Shown here: positions 34,955 through 47,030 of the stretch, piece by piece
Layout of the letters: every line of letters begins with the position of its first letter
Position numbering within the stretch: the stretch's first letter is position 1
Source of the DNA: Erigeron canadensis
Lineage: Eukaryota > Streptophyta > Magnoliopsida > Asterales > Asteraceae
Direction of reading: 5' to 3'
Assembly: GCF_010389155.1 (NCBI RefSeq)
Contig: NC_057768.1
Coordinates: 20,023,664-20,087,663 of the forward strand
Length of the DNA: 64,000 nucleotides
Made by a program: the position numbers and the translations under genes
The notes under the pieces: model-generated
What the model was told of the DNA's origin: nothing
Databases searched by the model: none
What the model saw: the letters and a program-made list of their open reading frames with translations, nothing else

Positions 34955-35141
34955 TTCATGACTTCGAAAATGATAAAGAGGAACATGCATGGTTTTGCAG
35001 TTCATCAAGTTTGGGCTGTTTTTGATACCGGCTGCTGAGTCAGATAGGCTCATTTGTCGGGTCCCTGCTTTTCTCTTAACGAAGTTAGCAAAATGGTTTT
35101 TTGAGAGGGGTATTGAGAGCTTGATCTGGCAGAACTTTCAG
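34955..35141 (+). pseudogene. Collapsed DUF3444 (DnaJ-type) gene relic
   Basis: Two pieces of a DnaJ/DUF3444 gene are fused. The first (about 34955-35025) encodes HGFAVHQVWAVFDT, corresponding to HCFAVDQIWAVYDQ at the start of the first DUF3444 domain in the gene at 61326-64000. The second (35025-35141) encodes AAESDRLICRVPAF, matching LAESDRFFCRVPAF near that gene's C-terminus, and ends at the same kind of CAG/GT junction. The deletion joint falls at GATACC, where both regions can align. There is also a frame change before FAVHQ. The relic lies on the opposite strand to the intact gene and just past the break of element B. Confidence 0.75.
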
Positions 35142-37365
35142 GTAATTATTGACGCTCCTCACTGTACGTAGTCTTGTGATTTGCATATACACATTATACA
35201 CAAGTACAATCATATACACATTCACACATGTATGCGTATATTGACATATCATATTTATGTATATCACTATATGTATTTGTATGAGATACAAAGGTATATA
35301 TCTATCAGCCGCCAACTAGTTTACCATATGTATGTATTTGCCGCATCATCTATTTTCACTTATAAGTTATACTAGTATCATATAGAAGATTTCGATCTAG
35401 TTTGTAGTTTCATACTTTAGAGGTGCAAAGTACGTTGTCGATTAAGTATAGATTTGGGCACATGGTCAAACTGATGGTGTACGTCACCCTTCGTGACGGA
35501 ACATGACCTTCGTGACGAAGCCGAACCTGCGTGACGAAGGTACCCGCTGTAAGCCTTATCTAAATATGGAAGAGATCATCTCAATCTCTTCCTCCTAAAT
35601 TAAAGAGATTGTTCTTACCCTGTCTTAAAACCAGATATGGCATATTATTAAGAATATTCTCTAAAATCCTAAACTTATTCTCCAAGATAACCATCCTATA
35701 TATATGGATGAGTCTAAACCTAAATATTCATTCTCCTTCTCTCCAGAAAACACATACACAGATCTGGACGTCCTCTTCTCTCTATAAGCGATGCTCCAGC
35801 AACCTACAACAATATACTCGCATATCAGCAACATGCGGTGGGACGATGACTCTTCGTCTCGAAGCCCACACAACCTACGATGGTTAGGCAAAAGCATCAT
35901 TGAATATTGGGATATGATAATATCCTGATATTAGCATGCTAAACAGGATCAAACAGATCCATAATCATTGGCACGATCTCAATCGGCCATATATCAATCA
36001 TATTCGATTGGCGTAAAGAGACACGAACTCTACCTTCGGGGAATCGCCAACAAACAACCAAAAACACTCATCATCCCCTTTTCTAAACCTAATCTCGGTT
36101 TGGTGTACAATCACAAACCATATAATTATTTTATACCGGTCAAAATCGGTTGACTCGTTACATGCTTCTTATGAATGTTGTGACGAATATTATCTGGAAA
36201 GTTGCTACTCCCTATTTGATAAGATAATTCTTTGAACAAAATTGACTTACGGGTTATATGATGTATGAATCAAATAGGAATTATGATGTGTTTGGTTTTT
36301 CCTTTTAAGCTATTTATTTGAGCTTACACTTTTCTCCTATTAAAGATAAGATGGTGATAATCATAAAATGACATCGCGAACAGTTTTGTTTTTTTTTTAA
36401 AAAAAAGAGACAATTGAGACAATTGTGAGGTACAAAGTACAAACCGCGGACTACTTTTTATCATGGTTAAAACTTAGTTTTCTTTTGAGTTGAACTCAAA
36501 GACTTCTTTAGAGAGAAACCTAATTGTTACTTTGTGCCTAGAATGTTGTAAGTAGCAATAGCGATGTAGCATGATTAGAAAGCACCAATTAGTGTTAAAT
36601 AAAAAACCACCAAATGTAAATGCAAAATATGGAAACTATGAAATCTTAAATTCTAATGAAGACACATAATAGTAATACATTTCCCTTTCAAAAGACACAA
36701 TGCTAAAGCTAAATGCATTATGAATTTGTGTTGTCACAATGTAACAGAACATGACGATATAGATTGCCACTCGTATCTGCAAGAAACCCATGTTGTAAGC
36801 TAACAATTCAACAATAGAATTTAAGTCATGCCACGAGACTTGGCTTTTGTAGAATCCCAAAGTGTAACATCTTTCAATTTTAGCTTTTCATAAAGTAAGG
36901 GGGAATTCGAAAAAATTAATATTTTTAGATAAGGTGCATATTCATAAAGCGTAAAAATATTTATACTATCTAATAAAACAAACCACCCCTTTTTTTCTTT
37001 AAAATTTTTGCCTTTCAAAAACCAAAAATACCCTTTCTGTCTTTATTCACTAACTTAAACATCTCCATATAATATACATAGAATACCTTAATTAAATAAT
37101 CTACTGTATAAATCTCACAACACTTAAAATAACTACAATACCATTTTTATCATCAATTACTTTTACATTCACCCCTACGTTGCCCCCATCACCGTTCCCA
37201 CTACCGCCCCACCACCTTCACCACCACCACCTTCGCCATCAGCACCCCACCGTCACCGTATTGTGCGGGCATAATTCTAATTTTTTCGATAAATGAAGGG
37301 ACATAATTTCATAAATTAGGAAACTTTATAATATACTAAAAAAAACAAAAATGAAAAAGGGTAAA
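35142..37365. other. Decayed repeats, no gene recognised
   Basis: Stretch 35460-36170 contains a motif repeated three times (CGTGACGAAG or variants near 35490-35540), a TATATATA box near 35697 and a pyrimidine-rich tail, suggesting an old gypsy-type LTR whose ends I could not fix. Stretch 37170-37260 is a CCACCA-rich low-complexity run. Short open frames look random. Confidence 0.35.
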
Positions 37366-37545
37366 TGGGTGGGAACCCTCTGGTCCCATGTGACGAATAG
37401 GTACCATGAGTCACTATCGCATAGACTACAGCCTGGTGACTCCCCAGAGAAATAGGTGGGAGGGAATATGCTTAGCAAGGATTCGAGCTCGCACCTTTTA
37501 GCTGCCTAGGACTCTTTGTCAGGGGGTAACACATTGGTAACTTTA
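37366..37545 (+). repeat. SINE-like repeat, copy 2
   Basis: It begins ATGGGTGGGAACC like the copy at 15805 and contains GGATTCGAGCTC (about 37480), which resembles a tRNA-type B box. There is no coding potential and the ends are not sharply defined. Confidence 0.35.
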
Positions 37546-38918
37546 TAATATACTTTTTCTAACATTGAATTAAATTTCATTCCTCATTTAATATTTTTTT
37601 AATTATATGTTATCTTTTTAAAAAGTACATATATATTTTCTGATATTATATTATTTTTCTTTATAAACTATTAAAACTATGTTCTATTTTCTGAGAAAAA
37701 AAAATCTTATAATTGTTATTTTATTGAAAACCATTTTCGTTCTTTTATATAGATAAACATATAAAAAAAATTTCCTTTTTTTTGTTTTTTAAAATGATTC
37801 ATCTTAATATAATACACCATCCATTGGGGACCAACCAAGTAAATTCAATGAATTTATAATACGACCAATAAAGATAGCTATAGCAACTTTTTCTCACAAA
37901 CAAAAGTCACATTTTAATAAGATTTAAGTATAAAAAAAAGGTACATACTGTAGGTTATGTTGGCGACTTCAACAAATGGAACATAGTTTAAAATGCTTTT
38001 AAATAAAAATTTCTCAGTTAAGAAAAAAAAAGTTTGAAAAGTATAATTCACTTATATTATTATTTTGAAAAATATATAAATTAATAGACACAATTGAATG
38101 TAAAATGATTTTTAGGTGCGCTAAACATGTGTGAACATATATACAACATCAGGTGCCATCTGACTTACCATATTTTTGGTGTCATCTGACTTACCATATT
38201 TTTCTTTCACCTTCATTATAACAAAAAATTGCTTACCATACCTTTAATTGGTATACTTGAATTTTAATTTTATACTCATTCTTTCTTTATTTTATTTGAA
38301 GTAGTTCAATTTATTTGGACGCAAAATTTTAAATGTATATAAGGTCGATGATAAAATAACAATAAAAGTATATTATAAAAACATAGCGTCAAGATATAAA
38401 AATTACAACACGAAAAATAAAAAGTGATGAAAAAAACACTATTTAAACACCAATCTTTTTGTGTTATACCCGCCCGTTGGTTTGTGATTACCCTCCATCC
38501 ATTAGCCATGGGTAACGAGTATTATGTGTATTCTTATTTAAAACATCCTTTTAAAAACCGTTACAAATTAATATACTACTGAATGAATAATAAAACAAAT
38601 AAAAAGAAGTGTCAGTAAAAATATGACCAAAATTAGGTAAAATACATAACCAAAAAAGAAATAGTCTCAAAATAAAATTAAAAAAAAAAAGCACGCTTAA
38701 ATGCATGTATATATTACCCTGGCAAAACCAAAATGAGAAGGATAAAGCAGTAGCAACATTATTCTCGAGTACATGTGTCATTCTACGGATTCTTCTTTCC
38801 CATTTAGGTTCCCTACTACAATTGTTGCTGAGTCCACTCCCTTGATAATACTCAGCTTTCAGATCTTATAAGACCAGATTCGATCACCCAGATCGGTACA
38901 GGCTTTTACTGTTGTTAC
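37546..38918. other. AT-rich intergenic DNA
   Basis: No gene was recognised. The segment just left of the solo LTR may belong to the same old coding-like sequence that resumes on its right side. Confidence 0.4.
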
Positions 38919-39829
38919 TGTTGGAGTGTGATCATGTTAATTATAAAATGTATGTCCGAAAATAATTTAAGCCTACGGAATCACACGAAATGACATAGTA
39001 ACTCTATATTATTAATTAGTATATTAAAATAATATATTAATTAAAATGTAGTCACAAACGATTAATTAAACTAATTAAAAGATTAATTGGATTTAATTAA
39101 TTAAAGATGAGGTGTTGGATTAGAATTAGGAATTAGCTGAGTTGTTTCCTGATTCTAAACCACAGGGCCGAAAATTTGAAGGGTTCTAGAACCCTTTAGA
39201 TTGCTTGTCCAAGGTAAAAACCCTTACATATTAGCCTATAGATAGAGAGCTAATTCCTAGGGTTTTACACACACAATTTGCAAAGCAAAATTCTCCTCTC
39301 TCCCTCTCTTTGGTTCGACTAAAACACCCCTTCACAAAGGGTTTTCGGTTTTAGCTAGGAAAACAATTGGGTTTTCGGGTTTAGCTAGGTTATCGGTTTT
39401 GAGGGTTTAAGCAAAGGGTTGTTTGGTTTGTAGTTCGGGTGCTATCATACAATATACGGGATGTCTAGTGTGCGATCGTAGAGGGGTTTTACTTTAAACC
39501 CTAACTCACCTTCACAAAGGGTTTTCGGTTTTAGCTAGGAAAACAATTGGGTTTTCGGGTTTAGCTAGGTTATCGGTTTTGAGGGTTTAAGCAAAGGGTT
39601 GTTTGGTTTGTGATTCGGGTACTATCATACAATATACGGGGTGTCTAGTGTGCGATCGTAGAGGGGTTTACTTTAAACCCTAACTCATCATAATAATACT
39701 ATAATTATTCTTTGAAAGCTTTGCTAAAAGGTACATGTCTCAATTCTCTTCTTTGTTAATTAATTTGATTACATATTTGTTTCGATTCTTCCGTTGCGTA
39801 CTCGTGATTAGATGCTAATATTCTTAACA
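38919..39829 (+). mobile_element. Solo LTR, 911 bp, with 5-bp target duplication
   Basis: It begins TGTTGGAGTGTGATC and ends TATTCTTAACA. Perfect duplications GTTAC flank it (38914-38918 and 39830-39834). No primer-binding site or internal region adjoins it, so it is the product of LTR-LTR recombination. Its layout resembles copia LTRs with a leader-like TAACA end, so the superfamily is inferred. Confidence 0.85.
39331..39690 (+). repeat. 180-bp tandem duplication inside the solo LTR
   Basis: Two head-to-tail copies of exactly 180 bp (39331-39510 and 39511-39690) differ at only a few bases. Both contain TTTTCGGTTTTAGCTAGG and a GTGTGCGATCGTAGAGGGG block. Confidence 0.9.
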
Positions 39830-39988
39830 GTTACAACAGACACACATTCACATTCAAGTACACAAGCTCCCACTGATCATAACTCCATGCCTTCTCCCGC
39901 ACCTAATATAGTTGTCGAGAACCAGTTTGATGCTTTGTGCCAGGAAGATTCAGAAGATGAAGTTTATGTTGACAATAATCCTACCTAA
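39830..39988 (+). pseudogene. Open coding-like fragment right of the solo LTR
   Basis: After the LTR an open frame reads THSHSSTQAPTDHNSMPSPA and then VENQFDALCQEDSEDEVYV before TAA at about 39986. The S/T/P-rich linker followed by an FDAL..ED..DEV segment resembles ORF1 proteins of plant LINE elements. The left flank is not open in the same frame, so this is a relic. Family assignment is tentative. Confidence 0.35.
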
Positions 39989-41159
39989 CAATTTATGGAA
40001 AGCTGCTGATGCTCTATGAATCTAGTTGTCGTCTATCGTTTATTCATATTCGTTAGACTAGTTTTTTTTTTTTTTATTGATTAAGGGTAATTTTGAGCAT
40101 GTTTGAGACCTCTAATTAGGTAATGTTTGTGATCCCACGTATATACGGTTTGTCGTATATGTGAACTAGGATGACACTTAGCCATATTACTTGTATTGAA
40201 CTGTTTTTTTAATAAGAATACTAAGCTAACCAGGGTAAATCCTTTTACCTATTACCCTGCCAATCAGTATGATATAAAACGAATTAAGATAAAAAAAAAA
40301 AAAAAAAGCAGGCAAATGGCTACCCACTCTACTTTAGATAAGCCAACTTGTAATGTGTTATATACAATTACGGTAAAATTTCCATAGTCGAGCGAGTACT
40401 TGCCGAGTACTTGCTACTCCTTAGGGCGTCGAGTGGGCTCGAATCAACTGGGAACTCGGAGTATTCTACGTTGACCGCTTTGACTACCTGGAGTACTCAC
40501 AGCTCTCTAATCGGTCGAGCTGGTCATGCATAACGAGTTCTGCTACCTTGTTAAATTATTAATGTTTTTATCCATTTTCAACGTAGAATTTCTATTAATA
40601 TATTTTTGGGGAATATATTGCCTATTGCAATAACACCTTTTTTTTTTTTTTCTTACAACCAATTAGTCATATTATAACATAATCGTACAAAAGTTTTAAA
40701 ATTTTCTTGTTTCAACAGGTTTGATATCTTCATTTTTAAACCGTAATTCTACCACATAGTTTAAGTATCTTGTATGATCTTATAATTATTCATCTTAAAA
40801 ATAGGACATTATACTTCATACTAAAAGAGGTGCGTGGAAAGACAAACATGCAAGTTTAGTACGAAACGCGTATATCTTACATCATCCTTTTAAGTTTTAG
40901 TAGAACTAGACATATAAAACACAAAACATGAGATATTGTAGATATTCATCTATTCAAAAGTTGGCTATTGGGATCCTTCAACTTCTATCATCATCAATAA
41001 ATATAAATATATGGAAGATGACATTTGTATCATTTGTTTTTATTAATCCATTAAAGTTATGTATGAATTATTTGTACTGTATGTTATAAAGTTTATACAG
41101 TTTGGTAAATTTATTAAAATGTTTTGTACGGATATCAATTCCTTATATATATATATATA
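39989..41159. other. AT-rich intergenic DNA
   Basis: No gene was recognised. A short cluster of GAGTACT-type motifs lies at about 40395-40520, and poly-A or poly-T runs occur near 40060, 40295 and 40640. Confidence 0.4.
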
Positions 41160-41762
41160 TATAGGTTTTTTACCGCACGATGTGCGGTAGTTATATTAAT
41201 TTTTTAAAACTTTTAATATTGACATTAATAAATTTACAATGAGCTACATTTAAATACCAAAATACTGAAATAGTATGCAATTTTAATCTAATACTTAAGT
41301 CATTTTCGATAGTCGGATCCATAAAAAAAACATGCTTGGATGAATGGACAAAGAGCATATTATATTAGATACAAAATGAATAGCTAAAACAAATGAAAAC
41401 AGCCTGAACAAACTTTCATATAATTACCATTAAAAAAACGAAAGGAACCTCATATAAATGTTGAATAAAAAAGATAATGAAATATATTAGGTATAGACGT
41501 GATTTTTTAAACTAAAGAGAAGATATCATTTTATATAATGAGAAGATCTTAGATTCTTACAATATATTTATTTATTTATTTATTTTAACATATATACCTT
41601 CATTTGTTTTCTAAACATATAGTTTATTTAAAAAAAAATATGGAGTTGATACATAGGATAAAATCTTATGTGGCAATTTTTTAAATTAGTTTTAGATTGC
41701 AAGAGGGCTTTAAAATACTTGGTTAACTATTGTTTTATAAGAGTTATAGATATATATATATA
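41160..41762 (-). mobile_element. Short non-autonomous Helitron (minus orientation)
   Basis: On the minus strand the 3' end carries the perfect hairpin CCGCAC ATC GTGCGG followed by TAAAAAACCTA. The likely 5' end is TCTATAACTCTTATAAAAC at 41762. Near that end is the inverted repeat ACATAGGAT..ATCTTATGT, shared with copies near 1240, 45540 and 46560. The terminal CTAG is imperfect (CTAT). There is no coding content. Confidence 0.55.
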
Positions 41763-42508
41763 TCAATCAATTTATGTGAAAACTAGATTACTAGCTAAAA
41801 CACATTGTGTTTTGAACTTAATACAATGTATTTTGTAAAAAAACATTGTTAAATTTCAAATCAAAATGTATTTGACCAGTTTTTTTAGTTTTTAAATAAA
41901 TATTTCTGGCACAAAATATAATTGTTATTATTAACAAATAAGATACATGCATTTGCATTACTATACAGACCCTGGAGTCAAGTTTCTGGTACGAGCATGC
42001 GGTACAAAAGAGTCTGTCTTTACTTTACCATAGGGTAAAGAAGATGTATAAAATGGAAAAACATACGAGTAATAAATAACAGGTCAAAAAGGATACATAT
42101 AACAGAATGAGTGGGAATGACTTGACCCCACTCCTTTTCATCCCAATAATATGCTCTTTTGTTTCTTTCATGAATTTTTATTGAAAAATTCATTCATTCA
42201 TTAATAATAATCCTAAAAAGAAAAAGAAAAAGAAAAAATCTCCAAAAACAACACCTAATTCCCAATTAATACCTAACAACTTTTGATCCTTTGATTTCAT
42301 CAAATCTGAAAAAAATCCTTTCATTTCTTTGTAACTGATATATTATTAATAATAATAGAACAATCTCAGATCTAAATTCATTCATTTCACATCAATCAAA
42401 TATTACGAGTACTACTTTTATAATTATCAGTAGGTCAGCCCTGCGTGGTTTCTGTTATGACGTTGCTGTTGTTGTTATCACGCTGATTACTTTCTGGCAG
42501 CGTGCAAA
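41763..42508. other. Upstream region of the MED26 gene
   Basis: AT-rich DNA with no repeat I can name. The last 300 bp should hold the promoter and 5' UTR of the gene starting at 42509, but no clear TATA box stands out. Confidence 0.4.
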
Positions 42509-44738
42509 ATGGATTCAGATGAATTAAGAGAGATTCTATCAAATTATAGATTAGATATATGGGGAATGATAGATACAGCAATAACCTTAGCTGCAGCAGA
42601 TTACCCACTTGAGCTAAAAAACCGGAGAGACGGAATTGTGGAGCGCCTTTATAATAATAATAATTGGGGTGTGAAAAATGATCAACAGCAGGTAAATGAG
42701 AAGGAGGTCCAACAAGCTGATTCTCCTTATACTCCTCAGTCAATTCCTCAACATAATAATAATAATAATACTAATAATAATACTACAAATAATAATAATA
42801 ATGATGAAGATGAGACAGTAGATCCGTATGGCGGATTGTTTGATGACGAAGATGATGAACAAATCAAGATTCTTAATATTAAACAACAACTTGAAGACCC
42901 TCATCAGGTTTTCCATATTCTCTTATCACTTGTGTGTAACTGTCATGTAGCTAAGCTTAGATTTAGAACCGTCACATAGTAAAAAAAATTTTAATATTTA
43001 TTGTATAATGAATAAATGTTTCGCCTCATTTTTATGGATTGAAAAGTTAGGCGTTCTATAACTAAGCTTCATGTTTTGTGTGTGTGTGTGTGTGTGTACA
43101 CATTTTGCCAATGAGCTTTAGCTCAATTGGCATGAGGGAAGTGAATAAATGGATTTAAGTTCAAATGGATCCAAGACGGGTTTTATGGGTTTTTTTATAT
43201 AAAAAAAAAACCCGGTGGCTTTGGTTCCCTGTGGCGCTCTCTGTTGTTTGTGGAATTAGGGGCATATTGGGTGCTTTTTACCATTGGGTAATCGCGGGTA
43301 GCTGGACATTAATCTTTGTTGGACGTTAAAAAAAAAGTTGTATTTGTGTTTTTTAATACTAGTGATTATCTTGAACTGTGATTAATGAGTATCATGTGAT
43401 GTTAATAGAGTGATGATTCTGTGGTGGAGTTGCTTCAAACACTAGCTGATATGGATCTAACTTTCAAAGGACTTCAGGTTTGACTAAAGCTTAAAGTTTT
43501 TTTTTTTTTTCTGAAGTAAAGTTGATGCAAGTTTTTATGTGGTTAAACATTGTAAGTTATGATTCTTTAGGAAAGTGATATCGGAAGGCATGTGAATCGA
43601 CTTCGTAAGCATCCGTCAAGTGAAGTGAGATCATTGGTTAAGCACCTTGTGAGGTTAGTCATTTATGGTTAAATTGTTAAGAGTTGAACTATTGTTAGAT
43701 ATCCGTATATAACGTTCTGCATTTTGTATATAGGAAATGGAAAGAGTTAGTCGATGAGTGGGTTGGTTCCAATAACAATAATGATCATCAAAATTCTTTA
43801 ACAGGTACGTGATAAACGTTTGTATTGTGAATGGCTGAACCCTGTTTGTGTTTTGTGATGTAAATGACCTTCGGTTATAATTGCTTGGTATTTGCAGATG
43901 GTGACTCACCTTTGTTGCATAATGTATCACGTAAAGCGCATAACGGTAGTCAACAGGTGATATGACACCCGGAATCTTGAGTGTTGTTTTCTGAATAAAA
44001 AAAAGATGCTGATTTGCATATATTCTTAAGCTATTTTGATAAGGTGAAAGTGTTTCTCTACAGGGACATGATTCTGGCTACTCTCCTAATCCACACAGTT
44101 AAGTATCGAATCCAACTTAACTAATTCAATGGCTTTTAGATTCTCATTTGGGGCTGTTTTTGATAAATTTATTAATAATTGTCCTAAATGTGAAACTGTA
44201 GATTGGAGTCCTGCCCCTGAAAGGATCACTAATGAACTAGAGCAACGTCCAAAAAGTGTGGTTCCCAAGAGAGAAACACCCTCAAGACCAGTAACTCAGC
44301 CCCATAAATCCATGACCGCTTCTGTTTCTACTCCTCAGAACGTATATCTATCGTACTCTTTTCTCATATATATATAATCCCTTTTTTTAAAGATTTTTTA
44401 TGATTTAGTTGGGATTTTTACAGCGACCACGCAAAGAACAAAGCATTGATTCTGACAGGCTAGCATCGGCTAGAAAGCGGCTTCAAGAGAACTACCAAGA
44501 AGCCCAAAATGGTTTGTTTATTTCTTTTACCAACAGTTTGGTTTCTTCATTCATGGAACGTTATAACTTTCATTCTGTTGAATATTTTGGCTGACTCTTA
44601 TCATTGGGTGTATTGTGTTTTCCTGTAGCCAAAAAGCAGAGGACAATACAAGTGATGGATATTCATGAGATACCGAAGCCAAAGAATGGTTTCATTGCCA
44701 AGAATAAAGGCAATTTTCATGGAAGGAACCATAGATGA
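42509..44738 (+). CDS. Mediator subunit 26-like protein (TFIIS N-terminal domain), nine exons
   Basis: Mediator subunit 26 links Mediator to the elongation machinery in the nucleus. Exons fitted by eye, all GT..AG: 42509-42907, 43409-43477, 43571-43653, 43734-43804, 43898-43956, 44064-44097, 44202-44341, 44424-44511 and 44629-44738. They give 1053 nt, 350 residues, with phases that agree throughout. The start [20 protein letters not shown], then an Asn-rich linker (about residues 85-105), then the TFIIS N-terminal/LW domain ([53 protein letters not shown]) match plant MED26b/c proteins. The C-terminus [20 protein letters not shown] then [11 protein letters not shown] is also typical. The gene looks intact. 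Exon 6 (34 nt) is the least certain. Confidence 0.87.
43108..43335 (+). repeat. SINE-like insertion in intron 1 of the MED26 gene
   Basis: The text TAGCTCAATTGGCATGAGG resembles a tRNA A box, and TTTAAGTTCAAATGGATCC some 40 bp later resembles a B box. The spacing fits a tRNA-derived SINE. A (GT)n run (about 43078-43096) precedes it and an A-rich tract follows at 43329. No target duplication was confirmed. Confidence 0.4.
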
Positions 44739-45221
44739 TGATGTTTCCGTTTCCGCCAGGGTTTCGCAGAAAGCTGTGTGCCCTTGTGACACTTTCACCA
44801 TGCCCCTCTTTGCATTCTCAACATAAAACTACTTTTATCTTATATGGTGGCAAAGTCTATTTTCAAAAGCTAAACTTACTGTTCTATCCCATATATACAC
44901 TATAGTGTTATATCTACTGCTTTTTGTGAGATGTGATTCTGCAAATCACTTGGGTACTTCAAAGCTATTCGCCAAGACTTTGGGTTTTGGATTATTTTGG
45001 TGTAAAATCTATATGATTTCAAATATCAAATTTAATTTTTTGGAATTTATGTCATTTCCGTTTCTAATATAGAAAAGAATATTTTTTGTTTCGAATTTAT
45101 TTGTAAGACGTTTATATATGGTTTCTGACTTTCTGTAATGTATAGGATTTTATCAAAATTTGAAAATTTGAAAAATTTTCATGTTTTTATAAGAAACTAG
45201 CTGCACGTTTATAAGTTACTA
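44739..45221. other. 3' flank of the MED26 gene
   Basis: Probably the 3' UTR and downstream DNA. No repeat structure was recognised until the Helitron end that follows. Confidence 0.4.
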
Positions 45222-46657
45222 TGTTTTTTACCCGCACGATGTGCGGTTATTTAAAACAATCATTTAACAAAGTTGTAACAAATATTCTTTCTTTTGTAAA
45301 TATAAGAATAAAGATAAAACAATGTGAAAATGTGATAATATTTAATCACATGAATAAAATTATCGATAATAATAGTTTTCATAATAAATAACATAATAGT
45401 ATTTAAAAATATTATATTAGATTGTATAATTGTAATTGTGATTATAAATATAAGATTTGCTAATATTGATGGAAGATTAATATTGTTTTTCCGAATTTAA
45501 TTTCTAAAAATATAAAATATTGATAAATTATGTATGGAGATATCAATTATGTGGCAAATTTTTAACATAGGCTTAATTTTAAAGAATGGTTAAGTACTCT
45601 TTGCATGGCTGTTAATACATGTTGATGATAATTAAATTTCAATAAAAATATGTATAGTTAACTGTTTTTATAATTATAACATTTCACTAAAGGAATGCAT
45701 TTTATTTAACTCACCAAATAACTTATAATTTATAATAAAAATTAGAGGGAAAAGGATTAAATAAATACAAATAAACCATGTCAGAATTAAGAATACAATC
45801 TAACGTAAAAATCAAAGAAAATAGGAAACACGAAATATGATGGAAAGTTTTGTGAAATACTTTTTATAGTAAAAAAAAAAAGGTTTTGCTAAACGAAGCC
45901 CTAAGGGCTTTCGCTAAACTGCATTAATTAGTTGTACACTTATCATAAATTCAGATGGTGGAGTTTTAATATGAAAAGGTATAATCTTTTTATGCACGTT
46001 AAGTGAAGTCCTAAGAGCTTTGTTTAGCATTTTCCTAAAAAAAAATATTATATTTTTAAGTTTCTGAGGGACTTGGAGAATTTTTTTATCTAGCAAAAAG
46101 TAATTATGAATCGCCACTCATACTTCAAGAAATATTAAATGAAATGGTATACAAATGTAATGTCTTTTAACGGGCAAGTATGTAGCATAATCAAGATGCT
46201 AGTAAACCAAGAGAAGTTAGAATCAAAATTTAAGCATAACACCATCAATATATATAAAAAAATTTCAAACATAAATATTATATTTTCATATTGGCAATTG
46301 AACTAAAGAATGAAAAAACTATCTTGGTGTCTATAACTAAATTTAATAAATTCTTTTTATATTAATGTTAAAAATTTTGCCTTAAAAGAAATTTACATAA
46401 GGTTTTGAAAGTTAATTTGCCTAATATTCAAAACTTATTTTTCAAAGATCTCATTATATCTTTTCCTAAAATTAATTGCCTTGAAGTAAATGATTTTTTG
46501 GTATAATAATTTTGTAATATATAGTTTTTACTTAATTGTAAAAAAAATATGGAGACGCCACATAGGTTATAATCCTATGTGTCAATATTATAAAATAGGT
46601 TTGAGTTTTTAGAAGCACTAAAATCGTTCGGATTACTACTGTTTTAATATTTATATA
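45222..46657 (-). mobile_element. Helitron-like element (minus orientation), possibly nested
   Basis: The minus-strand 3' end has the hairpin CCGCAC ATC GTGCGG, the same as the element at 41160, followed by GTAAAAAACATAG and then T. A matching 5' start, TCTATATAAATATTAAAAC, lies at 46657 and is followed by the same inverted repeat (ACATAGGAT-type). A second copy of that 5' text near 45540-45620 suggests that one Helitron lies within another. No Rep/helicase coding was seen. Confidence 0.5.
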
Positions 46658-46997
46658 GATTATATTGATTCTTCGGAAAGTAAAAACAATCATGAAAGTT
46701 AAGATAAATGATTAGATATTGTAAAATAGACATTGATATAAATTCGAGTGCAAAAACCTTATTAAGCTCATCATAAGTATGTTCATATCGATTGAGGTTT
46801 TCCGTTACAATGTCAATCGGGACAAATAATAAGTTAGTTATTTGATCATAAAACATTAAGACATGTCCTATTTATTAAAGTCAAAGTTAAAAACATTATA
46901 CTCTGAAAATTCAAAATATGACATTTTTAATGTGACACAAAGAATAAATGATAATGTGTTATGTGTTATTTATAAAGAATGTAACTATATTTTGTTA
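46658..46997. other. AT-rich spacer between Helitrons
   Basis: No gene or distinct repeat was recognised. Confidence 0.35.
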
Positions 46998-47030
46998 CTA
47001 GATTATTTTCCCGCGTAATACGTGAGAAAT
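46998..47030 (-). mobile_element. Helitron 3' terminus (minus orientation)
   Basis: On the minus strand CACGTATTACGCGGGAAAATAATCTAG is the same end type as at 13660 and 17519, with T as the next base. The hairpin stem has one mismatch. The body should run to higher coordinates. Confidence 0.6.

Noticed and set aside
42435..42743. 102-codon minus-strand frame opposite MED26 exon 1
   Set aside because: It is antisense to a well-supported coding exon and has no family features.
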